A DNA stretch of 64,000 nt from Diphasiastrum complanatum (GCA_029204225.1 CM055097.1:64567701-64631700); one strand, 5' to 3'. Numbered from the stretch's first letter, positions 45,271 to 57,422 are shown. Program-made: numbers and translations. Notes: generated from the sequence alone by a model not told the origin.

Positions 45271-48140
45271 TATACAGTGTAGCATCAAATGGCGGTGATT
45301 TGTCAAGCTTAGAAGGCTTTGTACCTGGCTCAATAGGAGTGCTCACTAGCTTTCAATCCTGTAGCCTAAACCTGTACAACAACTCTCTGACATAATTCAC
45401 CTGTGTTAGACCCAACTCATGTCCTTTTTGCCACACCGCCACTCCAAGGCAATAATGCATCAAGCTGAGATCTGTCATGTCGAATTGTTCCATGAGATCC
45501 TTCTTGATCATATCTATTATCTCTTGATTATTTCCCGTAATAATCAAGTCATCAACATAAAGAGCAACCAAAGCAATCATACCATCAGAGAATAAAACAT
45601 ATAGATTTGGATTAGAGTGTGTTCTCACCATCTCCTTTGAATAGAAGTAGGCATCAATCCTACTATACCACGCACATGGTGCCTGTTTAAGACCATAAAG
45701 TGCTTTCTTCAAGCGACATACTTTATTTTCTTGTCCCTTTGTTGCAAAGCCTTCATGTTGATCCATGAACACCTCTTCTTCTAACTCACCATTTAGAAAA
45801 GCAGATTTCACATTCATCTGATGCAAAGGCCAACCAAAATGTGCAGCTAAAGCAACAAGTAGATGTAGAATATTTCACTTACATACTGGTGCAAAGGTCT
45901 CCTCATAGTCGATGCCTTTACTTTGTGCATAACGTTTGTTTATAATTTTGCTTTGTGCTTTGCTATACTTCCATCTGCATGGTACTTATTTTTGTACACC
46001 CATTTACAACCAATGGGTTTCTTGCCAACTGGTGGTTCCACTAAGTCCCATGTGCTATGCTTAGCAATTGACTCCATCTCTTCTTCCATGGCCCTGACCC
46101 AAATATCATCATCCTTCACTTCAACATAAGTCGAAGGTTCTTTGCTTTCAATAATGCTAGATAAGAGAGCATAATTTGCTTCATACCTATCAGGTTGTGT
46201 CCTCTCTCTTGTTGATATTCGTAGCTCTCCCTGGATAGATGATCCAGGAAAGTCATCCATGTCACGACTTTCCATCAATCTTTCAAACCACTTAGGGAGC
46301 TTCCTGTCAGGTGATCGGCTTCCTGGTGAAAATGTATCCCATGGTACATACTTCTCCTTGTGCAACTTCTATCCTCTTAGCAACAAAAGGTTTATCTCTT
46401 CCTCTCCAACCTATCTCTTGAGGTTGAGTAGTAGTATCATGAGGTGTATCCACCCCACTAGGAAACTCAATAATTGGTTCATCATCAAGAGGAATTCTCA
46501 TTGTACCATCTTTCCCACTAGATGTATCCATCTTCTCAACATCCTCATCTTCGTACATCTTAGATTCATCAAAGATAACATCACGACTAACATGTATTTT
46601 GTTCTCCACTAGATCAAAACATCTATATCCCTTTATACGATCATCATATCCTAAGAATATGCACTTTATAGCCTTTACATCAAGCTTATGTCTTTCTTCC
46701 TTAGGAATGTGTACAAAGGCCTTACATCCAAAGATTCGCAAGTGCTTCACCTTTGGCTTCTTCTTCGTGAATGCCTCCTTAGGTGTTATCTTTGGTACAA
46801 CAATGGTAGGACTTCTATTTTGAAGATGTAGTATTGCATGATTTTGACCAAAAATCTTTTGATAGCTTCATCTCAACAAACATAGATCTGGCATTTCCAC
46901 AATCATACGATTCTTGCGCTCAGCTGCACCATTGAGTTCAGGAGTATGAGCTTGCGTAAATTGTCTTTTGATCCCACATTGATCACAAAGATCATTGAAT
47001 TCAGTAGACTTGTACTCACCTCCACTATTAGATCAAGGACTTTGATCTTCCTACCTGTTTGATTTTCAACCATTGCTTTGAAGCTCTTTAAATTGGCAAA
47101 AGCATCTGATTTCTCCTTTAAGAAGTAAATCCACATCTTACGTCACATATCATCTATGAAGGTCATGAAATAAAAAGCTCCACCCATGGACATAGTCCTC
47201 ATAGGCCCGCATAGATCTGTGTGGATCAAGTCCAGGATGTTCTTCGCCCTTGCAACACCACCTTTCTTGAATTTTTCTCGATGTTGCTTCCCACATACAC
47301 ATGATTCGCACATTGTCTTCAAGTAGTCTTCCATCATATGCAATCCTTTCACCATTTCCAATTTCCTCATCAAGCTAAGGCTTCCTAGGTTCAAATGACC
47401 AAGCCTTTTATGCCACAATTTAGTTTGCGATGGAATGGACCATATAAGTCCATGCTGCGCCTTAATTGTAGCATTCAACCTGTACAATTTAGTGTTGGGC
47501 TCCCTTATACTATCCGCAATAACTTTGAACTTTTGGTTCACATCCTTCACAAAGCAACGATCATGGACAAATTCTACATTCAACTTTTGATCAGTAATGA
47601 CACCAACAGAAAGTAGATTTTTTTTCAAACCTGCTACATGAAGTACCTCCTTGATCGTCTTGCTTTTTGCCATCAGGTAGTTGGATGGAAATGGTGCCTA
47701 TCCCCTTGATATTGCACACATCATCATTTTCTTGTGAAACAAACGTTCCATTGTCCAACTCTTTCTTATCTGTCATGTCTCTTGTGGCTCCCGAGGTGAT
47801 GTACCATGCTTGATTATCATGATTGGATGACAATGCTGATATGCAGATGCGAGAGTCTTCAATTTCACCTTTGTCGACAAGGTTACCTGCTTGCTTTGGT
47901 TTCCCCTTGTCTAATTCTGCCAAGACTTTTTGACTCGCTTTTCATATGGCCTTTTTTGCCGCAATGAAAGCATTTTTCCTTCTTTTTGGTCTTGTTAGAT
48001 GATCCCTCATCCTCCTGAGTCTTGGCGAATTGCTGCTTAGACTTATTCTTACCCTTGCCTTTGCCTTGTTTTTCGTGTGTCGCAAGTGCTTTGAGCATCA
48101 TTATTTTGACGTCTAGCTTTCACCATCTCTCGTCGTTGCT
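44690..48140 (-). pseudogene. Decayed copia gag tail to RNase H
   Basis: In minus order: gag tail with damaged knuckle CFHCGKKGHMKSES (last Cys lost); protease WYITSGATRDMT (catalytic Asp replaced by Thr); pre-integrase LWHRRLGHLN-like (here LWHKRLGHLN) with CESCVCGKQH; integrase HTDLCGPMRT, then broken pieces at 47136-46903. The connection region follows (46750-46307), then RT with VKSAFLNGELEEEVF and VALYVDDLIITG (45826-45353). RNase H has an internal deletion of about 90 bases that removes the EAEYK active-site segment. The LTR fragment at about 44410-44655 follows. Gag N-terminus and 5' LTR are absent; related gag sequence is at 3110-3742. Confidence 0.88.
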
Positions 48141-48189
48141 CCAAGTTTTAGAGTGATTAAACACCTACAACTAATCAGGAAATTACAAG

Positions 48190-48581
48190 AGTGGCAGATT
48201 AGCCACGACCTAAAGTGTATCTGCTGATGTCATGCCATCAGATTAGACTTTCGTACAGCTGGGTACTAATCTCGCTGGTACTCTTTGGAGTGTGAGGGGC
48301 AGGAGAAGGTTTCATAACGTTGGTTTCGTTTCCATCGTTGGTTCCGTTTCCATTGTTGGTTTCGTTTTGGTCATCTCCCTTCTCTCGTACTAGACCGCAA
48401 AAGATTCTCGTTTATGAATCTTTCGTGTTCGCAAACCGTTCGTCTTCGTTTCCTTTGACTTTCGTGTTCGCAAAACTTTTCGTGTTTCGTGTCTCCTGAC
48501 TTTCTTGTTCGCGAACATCTTCGTCAGACTGAGGGCTGAAATCTAGCAAGGCTTTGTAAACAGAAACATTTTGTTTCTTCA
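48190..48581 (-). repeat. Copia LTR fragment related to element III
   Basis: The minus strand begins TGAAGAAACAAAATG, the same first bases as the element III LTR, and later shares CTAATCTGCCACTCTTG with it. The middle is built of GAAACGGAACCAAC-like and CGAAAGT repeats. It ends near 48190 next to the copia gag tail and abuts a gypsy pol at about 48590. Confidence 0.6.
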
Positions 48582-48599
48582 CACCTTGCATGAGATTGC

Positions 48600-50306
48600 G
48601 TCAAAGAACCAGCTTCTTCCTTAGTTCTTTAGTTTTTGGACCTAATGACCTTATTTGCATTAAGTTAAAGATCAAGTTGTTAATATCCTTTTTGACACAT
48701 GATCCACTCATAACTAATGTAAATTTGGTGCAGACGCTAAACCTTCCTACCAGAAAAAGTGAGAAAAAATACTGTGTGACAATGGCATCGGGAATTAATT
48801 CTACGTTTATGAATTATGTTGTTTTTGATGTAGAATTGCACATACAAGATTACTCTAAAAAACTAGAATTCCATACTGTTGCATTAGCTAATGTGGATAT
48901 TGTTCTCGGGCAACACTGGCATTTTGATAAGAATAAGTCATTGAAAATTGATTTTGTTAAAAAAAGTTTATCTTTTATGCATGAGGATTCTTTGATTAAG
49001 ATCAAGGCTAGTTTAAGTGTTAACACTAAAAATGTTAATCCTTATTCTAAATGGGAACTTAATTCAATAATGAAGAATTCTGATTTAAAAGTTTATTTAT
49101 GTTTTCACAATGATTTCATTTGCTTCAATGATAATAAACTTAAGATAAATGCCATCAATATACCTAGTGAGAACACTAGGAATTCAATGATGTTTTTATG
49201 GACCTTCCTGTAGGTTTACCACCCGAAAGGACAGTTGATCATAAATTTGAACTTATACAACCTAGTGGTATCACCAGTGGTTCTTGTGGCCAAGAAGAAT
49301 GGGACTATAAGGTTTTGCGTAGATTATAAGAAATTGAACAAGGTGACCGTTAAGAATACATATTCACTGTCGCGAATGGATGACCTAATAGATTATCTTG
49401 GTGGTGCTAAGTACTTTACCAAGATAGACCTGAGGTTGGGATACCATCATATACGCATTAGGACAAAAGATATACCAAAAATGGGTTTTCAAAATCACTT
49501 TGGACACTACAAATTTTTGGTGTTGCCTTTTGGTCTAACCAATGCACCGACAACTTTCCAACAAATGATGAATGATTTGTTCATGCCATTTTTGGGAAGA
49601 TTCGTAGTGGTATTCTTAGATGATATCTTAGTGTTCAATAAGACTTTGGCGGAACATAAAGAGCATCCTAGGATTGTCCTGGACATCCTAAGAAGGGAAA
49701 AGCTCTTTGCCAAAGAGTCTAAGTGTGACGTTTTTGCTAAGGAATTGTCCTACTTGGGGCATAAGATTTCCGAACGAGGTGTGGAGATCGAGCTCGATCG
49801 AAGGTTATTGATTGGCCTATTTTTACCACAGTTCGGAAAATCAAGTCTTTCTTGGGGTTTGTAGGATTTTTCGGTCGGCATATACCCCAATTTGCTCGAT
49901 TAACATTTCCTCTTACCCAGGCCTTGAAAGGTTATAAGAAGCTAAGCCAGAGGGCTAAGAGTCCACTAGTGCAATGGACGGAGGATATGGATAATTGTTT
50001 TGAGTTGCTTAAGAAAAGTGTTACTTCAGCACCAATACTAATCATTGGCGATCCTGATAAGGCTTTTGTGGTTAGGACCGATGCCAGTGATTATGCTATT
50101 GGAGCTGTTTTGATGCAAGATGGACATCTTGTTGCTTATGAAATCCTGCTCAATCTAGGTATTGTACCTGTGAGAAAGAACTGTTTGCAATTGTTCATGC
50201 CTTAAAATTTTGGCGACATTATTTGTATGGAGCCAGATTTGAGGTTTTGACGGATCATCAAACTCTTCGATATTTTTGTGATGCTACAGATTTAAAGGGG
50301 AGGATT
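48600..50306 (+). pseudogene. Ty3/gypsy protease, RT and RNase H fragment
   Basis: The protease-like part (48710-49213) has FDVELHIQDYSKKLEFHTVA and DIVLGQHWHF. At 49200-49250, LPVGLPPERTVDHKFELI is followed by a deletion of roughly 45 codons. RT starts VSPVVLVAKKNGTIRFCVDY, with KIDLRLGYHHI, LPFGLTNAPTTFQQMMN and catalytic VVFLDDILVF, then SKCDVF and YLGHKIS. RNase H has FVVRTDASDYAIGAVL, then LTDHQTLRYF. Frameshifts lie near 49240, 49850 and 50200. The frame is cut at 50306 by the hAT end, and its continuation is not seen beyond 55467. Confidence 0.9.
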
Positions 50307-50400
50307 CAGTTGCAGCGAATCGCGATTCGCCAGCTTCGCGATTTGGGAATCGCGATTCTGGAATCGCGATTCGCTGCAGCGAATCGTGGACAGAATCGTA
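50307..50400. repeat. hAT left terminal and subterminal palindromes
   Basis: After the 11-base terminal repeat come three or more copies of AATCGCGATT, including the perfect palindrome GCGAATCGCGATTCGC at about 50317-50332. The right end (about 55376-55467) carries the same words in opposite order. Such subterminal motifs bind transposase in hAT elements. Confidence 0.8.
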
Positions 50401-51269
50401 AAAAAAAAAAAACCAAAAACCCGATTTTCGGCCTCCTCCTCGCGCACAGAATCGCGCCAGCAGTGCAGGAGGCAAATTTCTTTTCTGAGAGCCGTGGGCG
50501 TCCAATCTTCGCAAGTGAATACTTGGCAGGCATCTACACGACAATACGGAGTTGGTGTGCATGGTGCCGGGTGGGTCTAAGCTTCGTGGAGAGCGAAACG
50601 ACCAAATTTCGATATTTGGTAAGTGTAGGCTTGATTTTTTGCAATTGTTGACATTGAGCTCTAGGCAACCAAATCGAGCGTAGTTTGGCTCTAGACCACC
50701 TTTCTTCACGCCCAAAGTGATTTTTACAGCATCAGTTTCAGCCATCATGACACGCTTAGCGAGGTTTGAACACCACATTCCAAATGCTTGTGTATTTTGG
50801 CCATTTCCACAGAATGGCTTGTTGGAAACCGAGTGAGGTGATGTCTGAGCCTAGAATGCATTTCCACATGCTTGCATAGACTCCTATGACCTCCGTTCCG
50901 CCCGTCTACGTCTGTATCACAAATTTCAATTTTCATGCCCTGATTCCATATTTTTTATGGTTTAGGCGTGGACCATCGTGCAAACATCTGCTAGGGACGC
51001 GGTTTAGGCCCACACTGCACTCCTTTATGCCTGCACAGACTCCGACACTAACGTCAGTCGCCTGTTATCCCTCATACAAAAATTATTCTATCCCACGTCC
51101 GAATCTCATGTTCTTCTTTGGCACTTGATATAATGTGTGAACTGGAATCGTTCTGATGTATGCTCTGGTATTTGGGCTTGGTAATGTTGTTCAATGCAAT
51201 GTCTTTTTTTTTCTACTGAACGTTTGCCTGATTATTTGTTGTTTGCAGGTTTAGGGTCGTGTTGATACG

Positions 51270-54200
51270 ATGCCAGTGCGGGACCGAGGCCTTTGGGCCG
51301 AGGTTGAGCTTACCGACGGGGATGTGGGCACACACCATGGCTCAGGCACCCGCAGATGGAGATGCTTGCATTGCGGTGGTCACTTCACGGGATCACTCAC
51401 CAGGGTTAGAGCTCACTTGCTGCGGGTCAGAGGGCCAGATGGGCGGACATTGGGCATATCTGATTGCCCCAGGATTTATGATGAGGATCTGCAGAGGTTG
51501 TCTACCATGTACGGGCCTGGTACTGCATCACAGGGTTCTAGACAGGGACAGGCAGTAGGAGCAGCTACAGGTAGGCATGTAGGAGGGCTCACAGGCAGAC
51601 AGGCAGGGCCTACCATGGATATTGGGCCAAATACATCACGGGCAGGGCATGGTATAACTGCAGGGCGTAGTACATCATGGGTTGGACATGGTACAGGTGC
51701 AGGGCCCAGTACATCACGAGCAGAGCATGGTACAGTTGTAGGGCCCAGTACAGCACAGGCAGAGCATGGTTCAGGTGCAAGGCCCAGTACAGCACCTTCA
51801 GTTCCATCCGCAGCAGCAGCAGGACTATCAGATGAGCATGTTGGTTCAGCAGCAGCGGGTGCTTCTCGACCCTCCTCCTCGGCAGTAGATGCACCATATG
51901 TTTCGGCAGATGTTGCCAGAGAGAGTGACACACCCACAGATCAGCCATCCGTTGGGCATGCCAGACCACGAGCACCGTATACACAGCAGAGAGGGGTTAG
52001 GCCCAGGCAGCAGACCCTTGATCGATGCGGCTGGTAGAGAGAGCAGCAGGCTCGTTGCACTCGACTGTGTGGCCAGTTCTTTTACGAGTGCAGCATTGCC
52101 TTTGTTGTTGCTGACACTTGGGTGTTCAGGGAGTTCTGTGCACAGATGGCGGCCGTGGATGCTACATGGACACCTCCCAGGCGAGAGGCACTACGAGGGA
52201 GGTTGCTTCGTCAGGAGGAGGAGACCATCACGTGGGAGTTGAGTTCCATTCGCTCAGCTTGGCAGTAGTAAGTAACTTGTCTTTGTAATCTCTTTGCATG
52301 TGTTTAGGATTTACTGGTGCCGTAATTTTTGCATGTAGCTAATGGGTGTTTTGCAGCAGGTATGGATGCACGATATTGAGGACCGACATTCGTCAGCGAT
52401 CCGTCATCAATGTCTTGGTTTCTTCCCTGCTTGGCACAGTATTCCTACGTGGCGTGGATGCCACTCGAGGTGGTGATGCCTTCACAACCGATTTCATATG
52501 GGAGGTCATTAGAGATGTTATTGCTGACATCGGAGATGAGCACGTGGTTCAGGTTGTCACCGACAACGCCTCGAACTGCAAGCAGATGGGCGAGATTATG
52601 ATGAGGGAGCACTCCAGCATTGTGTCGAAACCCTGTGCTGCACATTGCATAGACTTGCTCATCCATGACCTGTGTGCACTTCCATGGATCAGAGAGGTAT
52701 AGTTTGTTCTATTTGCTATGCTTTCTTCCTTCGATGCTGCTAACCACATCTCAACTACTGTCTAAACTTTTTTACTGGGTGTTTGTGTTGCAGATCACTT
52801 CTACGGCCATGCGCCTGGTCACTTTTGTCACCAGGAAGAGATGTGTGTTGGCCCTGTTCCGCACCTTCTCCACCCTAAACCTGAAGAAGCCCGCACCCAC
52901 ACGCTTTGCGTTTTACTTCTTGGTGCTAGAGCGATTGGTGGTGGTGAAGGATGCATTGCGGCGGATGGTTTCCAGCGTGGCCTTCCGGGACTTTACAGAC
53001 CTCCCCCATTCGGCATTTTTCCAGTCCACTGTGTACGGCGACGAGTTCTGGAGAGCTGCTGAGGAGATTAGTGGGATTCTACTACCCATTTACAGAGTGC
53101 TGCATCTGGTAGACCGTGAGGGGTGCACCCTCAGTCTCATTTACGAGTTCATGGAGCGCATCGGCAAGGGGACTCTGTTGTCAGCCTTGGACGAGCATAG
53201 GTATGACTCTTCAGTGTCTAGTTTGTTGTTTCTCACTCGAGTCTGATGCGTTTCTTTTATGCTATGGTTTAGTGATTGTTGTAATTTGTCTGCTGCAGGA
53301 GGCGCGAGATCTCATGCATCTGGGAGGCCAGATGGGACTACTTCCACCGACCCATCCACGCCGTAGCCCACATGTTACACCCCTTGTGGCGCTCTACACG
53401 AGAGAGAGACGATCCGGAGCTGCACCGGGGATGGGTGGAGTACACGGAGCGCATATGGCCTGGACCAGGTACGTGTGAGAAATCATTTGGTAGCAATGTT
53501 ACTGCAATATTGTACTCATTGGTAGTGTCTGAATTTGAGGGGTCTTACATGTGTCATGTTTTTCCTTTTGCCAATAGGTCCGATGCTGGCCAACATTGCA
53601 AGCCAGCTGCTCGCATTTGAGTGCTTCCAGTTTTCTTTCGATGGAGCACAGAGTCGGCGGAGGGAGGATCAGCTGAGGCCCGTTACATGGTGGTGCATCC
53701 ATGGGCGCAGCACAGGTGACCTGAGGCGATTGGCTGAGAGAGTCCTTGCACAAGACTATTCTGCAGGAGCTTGTGAGCGGAATTGGACACCTGGGCCTTG
53801 TATCACGTAGAAGAGGAACAGGCTGTCCATCGAGCAGTGTAGGCGGTTGGTGTTTGTGAACACCAACGGCCGTATGCTGAGGCACACACGAGGAGAGGGT
53901 CAGATGCTCGAGGTGAGTCACATCATCACCCCTTTTTTCTTGGTATGCTTTGATGAATTGATTTGCTTTCAAAATATGCAGTGAGTTGCACAATACCTGC
54001 CTAACAACAATGTATTGTTTTTGGTTGCAGGTGGACCCCGACACTTGCTTGGTGGATTCGATAGCTGCTGCTCCTCGGGCACCACCCACAGGAGGAGATG
54101 GATGATGAGATCCATAGAGAGCTCTACAGACAGGCACAGGCTGACGCACGGGCTTTACGGCGACAGAGGAGGACAGAGAGGCAGAGGGAGAGGGCTGAGG

Positions 54201-54804
54201 AGGGAGATGACGAGGTCTCGGAGGGTGGAGAGATGCTCGGGGCAGACTATGTAGAGGAGGAGGAGTGGGTTGAGGGAGATACAGAGGAGGACGAGGAGAT
54301 GTGGGCGGAGGCACAGGGGGATGACCTGGCTGACCTGCTGGTGGACCCTGATGCAGAGACAGAGGAGGAGCTAGCCATTCCTGCACGTAGGCCTAGGGGG
54401 AGACCTAGAGGTTCTAGGAGGGGGGGGCTGAGTACTCTTTTTGTAGACAGGAGTGGAGCATCACAGGTAGTCGTCGGCCAGGCATCATCACAGTGGGTAG
54501 GGCCATCCCAGGGCATAGGGTTACGGCCACCTGACACACAGGCACGACGGAGTAGACACAGGGCTGGGGGCAGCAGATGGGGACCAGAGGAGGGGAGAGA
54601 GGCAGAGGTAGAGGCAGAGGTAGAGTCAGGGAGAGGGGGGTGGTCCAGAGCCAGGGCACGCAACAGGGATCCAGAGCACGCAGCAGAGCCAGGGCCACAC
54701 CACGACATATGGCTCCCTCCAGTTCTGATTCATCTGCGGACCCATGGGATCTGCAGTCCACAGATTCGGATGATTTATCCTACCATGACTCTGACGAGCC
54801 TTAG
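51270..54804 (+). pseudogene. hAT transposase, six exons, lightly damaged
   Basis: Exon 1 (51270-52267) starts MPVRDRGLWAEV. It has a BED-type zinc finger (WRCLHCGGHFTGSLTRVRAH, then C), a long GPST/Ala-rich linker, an in-frame TAG at 52035, then FFYECSIAFVVADTWVF. Exon 2 (52357-52696) is the DUF659 core: YGCTILRTD, FLRGVDAT, VVQVVTDNASN, PCAAHCIDL. Exon 3 is 52794-53200 and exon 4 is 53299-53468. Exon 5 (53578-53912) holds the hAT dimerisation region (PVTWWCIHGRSTGDLRRLA, ACERNW) with a TAG at 53808 where HTKKRNRLS-like sequence is expected. Exon 6 (from 54031) shifts frame near 54095 into an acidic region, an AT-hook (RRPRGRPRGSRRGG) and a Ser/Asp-rich end. All introns are GT-AG. Confidence 0.87.
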
Positions 54805-54973
54805 TTATATAGTTTTCATTACGTTCATGGAACATCATTGTACCCCTTTTTGGTGCCATGTGGCCCGATATTATATATTATGATGATCCTATTCACAGCA
54901 TTGTCGTGATTCAGTATTGTTCTTTGTGGTTTTAGTTCAGTAACTTCGGTTTTATGGTTTATGATTTATGGTT

Positions 54974-54975
<2 letters not shown>

Positions 54976-55049
<74 letters not shown>
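54976..55049. repeat. (GA)n microsatellite, ~37 units, inside hAT
   Basis: An uninterrupted GA run in the 3' untranslated part of the transposon. A second, short GA-rich patch lies near 55160-55195. Confidence 0.97.
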
Positions 55050-55052
<3 letters not shown>

Positions 55053-55467
55053 GGTTGTTTTGTCAAAAATTGTTTCATTTAAGGCTAAAGTTCAGAATGA
55101 TTCAGCTAGGTTTTTGTTCAGCATGGTTTTAGTTCCATATGTTGTGAATCGTGATCAAAGAGAGATAGAGAGAGGGAGAATCAGAGAAAGGGAGATTCCT
55201 GCTATGTTCACTAGGAATGCCCCAATGTGTTCTCTTTTTTTTATATGGGATGCAGCTTTAGCGTAAAGGGACCATCCTGCACCTGAAACAGTCGGCAAAC
55301 TACACAATCATACTCCCCTCGATCAGAGCTTTCATTTGATACCCATATTGCACAAAAAAATTTCAAAAAAAAAAAAAAAAATTCGATTCTACACGATTCT
55401 GGGAAAATCCCGAATCGCGAATCGGGATCGCGATTCTGATCGCGATTCGCAAATCGCGCTGCAACTG

Positions 55468-55819
55468 TGCAACATATATCATTAAGTTCTGAACCGCTTG
55501 AGTCTAAACCAAATGTGACAGAGGCAAAAGAATAGCTCTTAGTAGCAGTATTTACTTTCTTTGAGCAGCCTTTTGCTTTCCTGAAAAATTAATTATAACA
55601 ATTAATAAATTTACCAAAGTACATAAGTTTTTCATAGATATAGAAATCTGTTGGGTTTAATACAATTCAAAACTTTCTTTGCTACGTTAAGGCATTTGAT
55701 TGCCTGACATCCTTCGTAAATGATTTGCTTAAAGTCGCAGTATAGATGGCTGTTAGGTCTTCAGTTTATGATGCATATGGCCTATTATTGCCACATAAGT
55801 TCAAAATTTGTCACGGACA
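55468..55819. other. Spacer between hAT end and expansin gene
   Basis: AT-rich sequence with no coding frame. It probably includes the 3' untranslated region and downstream sequence of the minus-strand expansin gene. Confidence 0.4.
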
Positions 55820-57199
55820 TCAGCTTGTAATTTGCACTCCGGAAGCATAGGTATATCCGGGCTGCCATGCTTCTGGGATGCTGTTTCTGGACACCAAAAC
55901 TTTCCCAGAAATGCCTGAAGTCAATCTAACTGAGAGCGGACCTTTAAGTTGTCCATTAAAGCTCCAATTGGCACCCCAGTTTCGAGTACAGGATTGCCAT
56001 GTAGAGCTGCCTGCCTGCAAGCGAAAGCAAATTTTGTAGTTCGTCAAGTACATTCTTCTCCTTGGTACTACTAGGTAGTGAAATTTATTAGCATCCACCT
56101 GAATACAGTGAAAAGTATTTAAATAAAGTGTCTCTCAGGAGACAAATAAGCAGAATTGTGTCATTCATGGACCTCTTGTAGTTCGACTAGTTGAAGATTT
56201 CCCGGTCCAGCTTCATACTTCACGACGATCGACAGCCACTGAGAGTTGGATGCCGGATCAATTTGAAATGCTACATTCTGTCCTGGATATGAACAAGGGA
56301 CTCTGTTGCATCGATGAAAACAAAACGGTATCAGTTCCAAGTTTGAGCTGTATTTTCTGAAAAATAAATAGCAACGAAGAAACAGTACTCGAATCATATT
56401 GTCTGTGATTGGCAGTTCATAGTTCGTAAAGTTTTGTTATGGAACTTGTTAGACACCTCATGTATTCAAGATCGAGCACTCCAACAGCTCTCAAGTCGGA
56501 ATTTTTCCCACTAACAGCCAAGTTTCCAAATGCAGTGCCACTGAGATCAAAGTGAACCTTCCCCTCGCAGAAGTCTCCTCCTGGACATAGGTCTGTAATG
56601 ACAACCGTTATAGGTTCTGTTTTGCAGAGCTCGTTTTTGATGCACTTGATCTGAGTTTTGCGGAAAATTTTAAATGTTAGAGGCTTAAATAAGAATACAT
56701 TTCATATAGAGATGGCTTTATAAAATGAAAGCCCTACAGAAGCTTGCAGCTCAGAATTACATATACTATGCTGGTGAGCTCAATTCGAAAATGGTTTTCT
56801 ATGATTTGAGTAATGAAATGTACTTGATAGCAAGCTCCACATCCTTCTCCGTCTTTAAATATAGGACTGCTTCCAGCTGCGATGTTGCTAGTGTATGAGG
56901 TTCCTGCTAGGACACCAAACCCGCACGCTCCTCCTATTCACAGTGAACCATTGAAAGATTTAGTGATATTGATATTTATACAAATAGTATGTATCTATGA
57001 AAAGAAGCTATTTCCATGAAATTAGTTTGATACCCAGCTTACCATCGGAGCCATCTCCTTCAGGTTCACCATACCAAGTTGCATGTGATAATTGCCAAGC
57101 TGTGTCGTATTGCTCGTTCTGGCAAAGCATAGTTGCAGGTATCATGAATGCCGACAAAGTTAAGAGAGCATGAAAGCTTCCTCTAGACATTATAGCCAT
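55820..57199 (-). CDS. Beta-expansin, five exons, 261 residues
   Basis: Exons (minus): 57199-57043, 56933-56824, 56650-56457, 56302-56173 and 56014-55820. All introns are GT-AG and the phases agree. The protein starts [18 protein letters not shown], a signal peptide for secretion to the wall. Domain 1 (GH45-like double-psi barrel) has [41 protein letters not shown] (Asp109) and [10 protein letters not shown] (Asp124). Domain 2 (CBM63) has [16 protein letters not shown], the Trp-rich [14 protein letters not shown], and ends [12 protein letters not shown]. Length and motif order fit beta-expansins, which loosen wall polysaccharides without hydrolysis. For exon 4 I chose the acceptor at 56303-56304 because it gives the conserved [11 protein letters not shown] join. 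An alternative acceptor 54 bases upstream keeps frame but inserts 18 unconserved residues. No damage is seen. Confidence 0.92.
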
Positions 57200-57402
57200 A
57201 GCTTATGTTTGCACAGCGGTCGTGAGACAGAGAGAGAAAGAGATTGGTTAGTACGATAGAAGCAATGTCAGAAAGGTTTATTTAAGAAGAAGCGGAGATG
57301 GAGAAAAGAAGAATGTCAGACATGACGGCGTAAACAGTTGGAGCTGCGGACTTGATCTACGCCATAACCAAGGGCTCAACCGCTCCGTAACGAGTTAATC
57401 CC

Positions 57403-57422
57403 TGCATGCATGCATGCATGCA
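57403..57422. repeat. (TGCA)5 microsatellite, RY-type motif
   Basis: Five TGCA units, about 200 bases upstream of the expansin start. CATGCATG is the core of the plant RY element bound by B3 factors, so it could be regulatory. A TATA-like TTAAATAAA lies at about 57276-57284 on the minus strand. Confidence 0.6.

Larger units (their letters stand above)
50307..55467 (+). mobile_element. hAT-superfamily DNA transposon, 5.16 kb
   Basis: The termini CAGTTGCAGCG (50307-50317) and CGCTGCAACTG (55457-55467) are exact inverted repeats starting with the CAG typical of hAT. Behind each lie GCGAATCGCGATTCGC-type palindromes. Inside is a transposase gene with introns, in DNA much richer in G+C than its neighbours. 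The 8-bp flanks GGAGGATT and TGCAACAT do not match. The left flank is gypsy pol and the right flank is not, so the ends were rearranged after insertion or belong to two copies. Confidence 0.88.

Noticed and set aside
53499-54708. Long antisense frames over the hAT gene (295 and 153 codons)
   Set aside because: Shadows of the GC-rich transposase exons; Pro/Ser-rich composition mirrors the sense repeats.
56303-56356. Upstream acceptor for expansin exon 4
   Set aside because: It keeps the frame but inserts 18 residues absent from the family. The downstream acceptor restores the conserved RVPC join.
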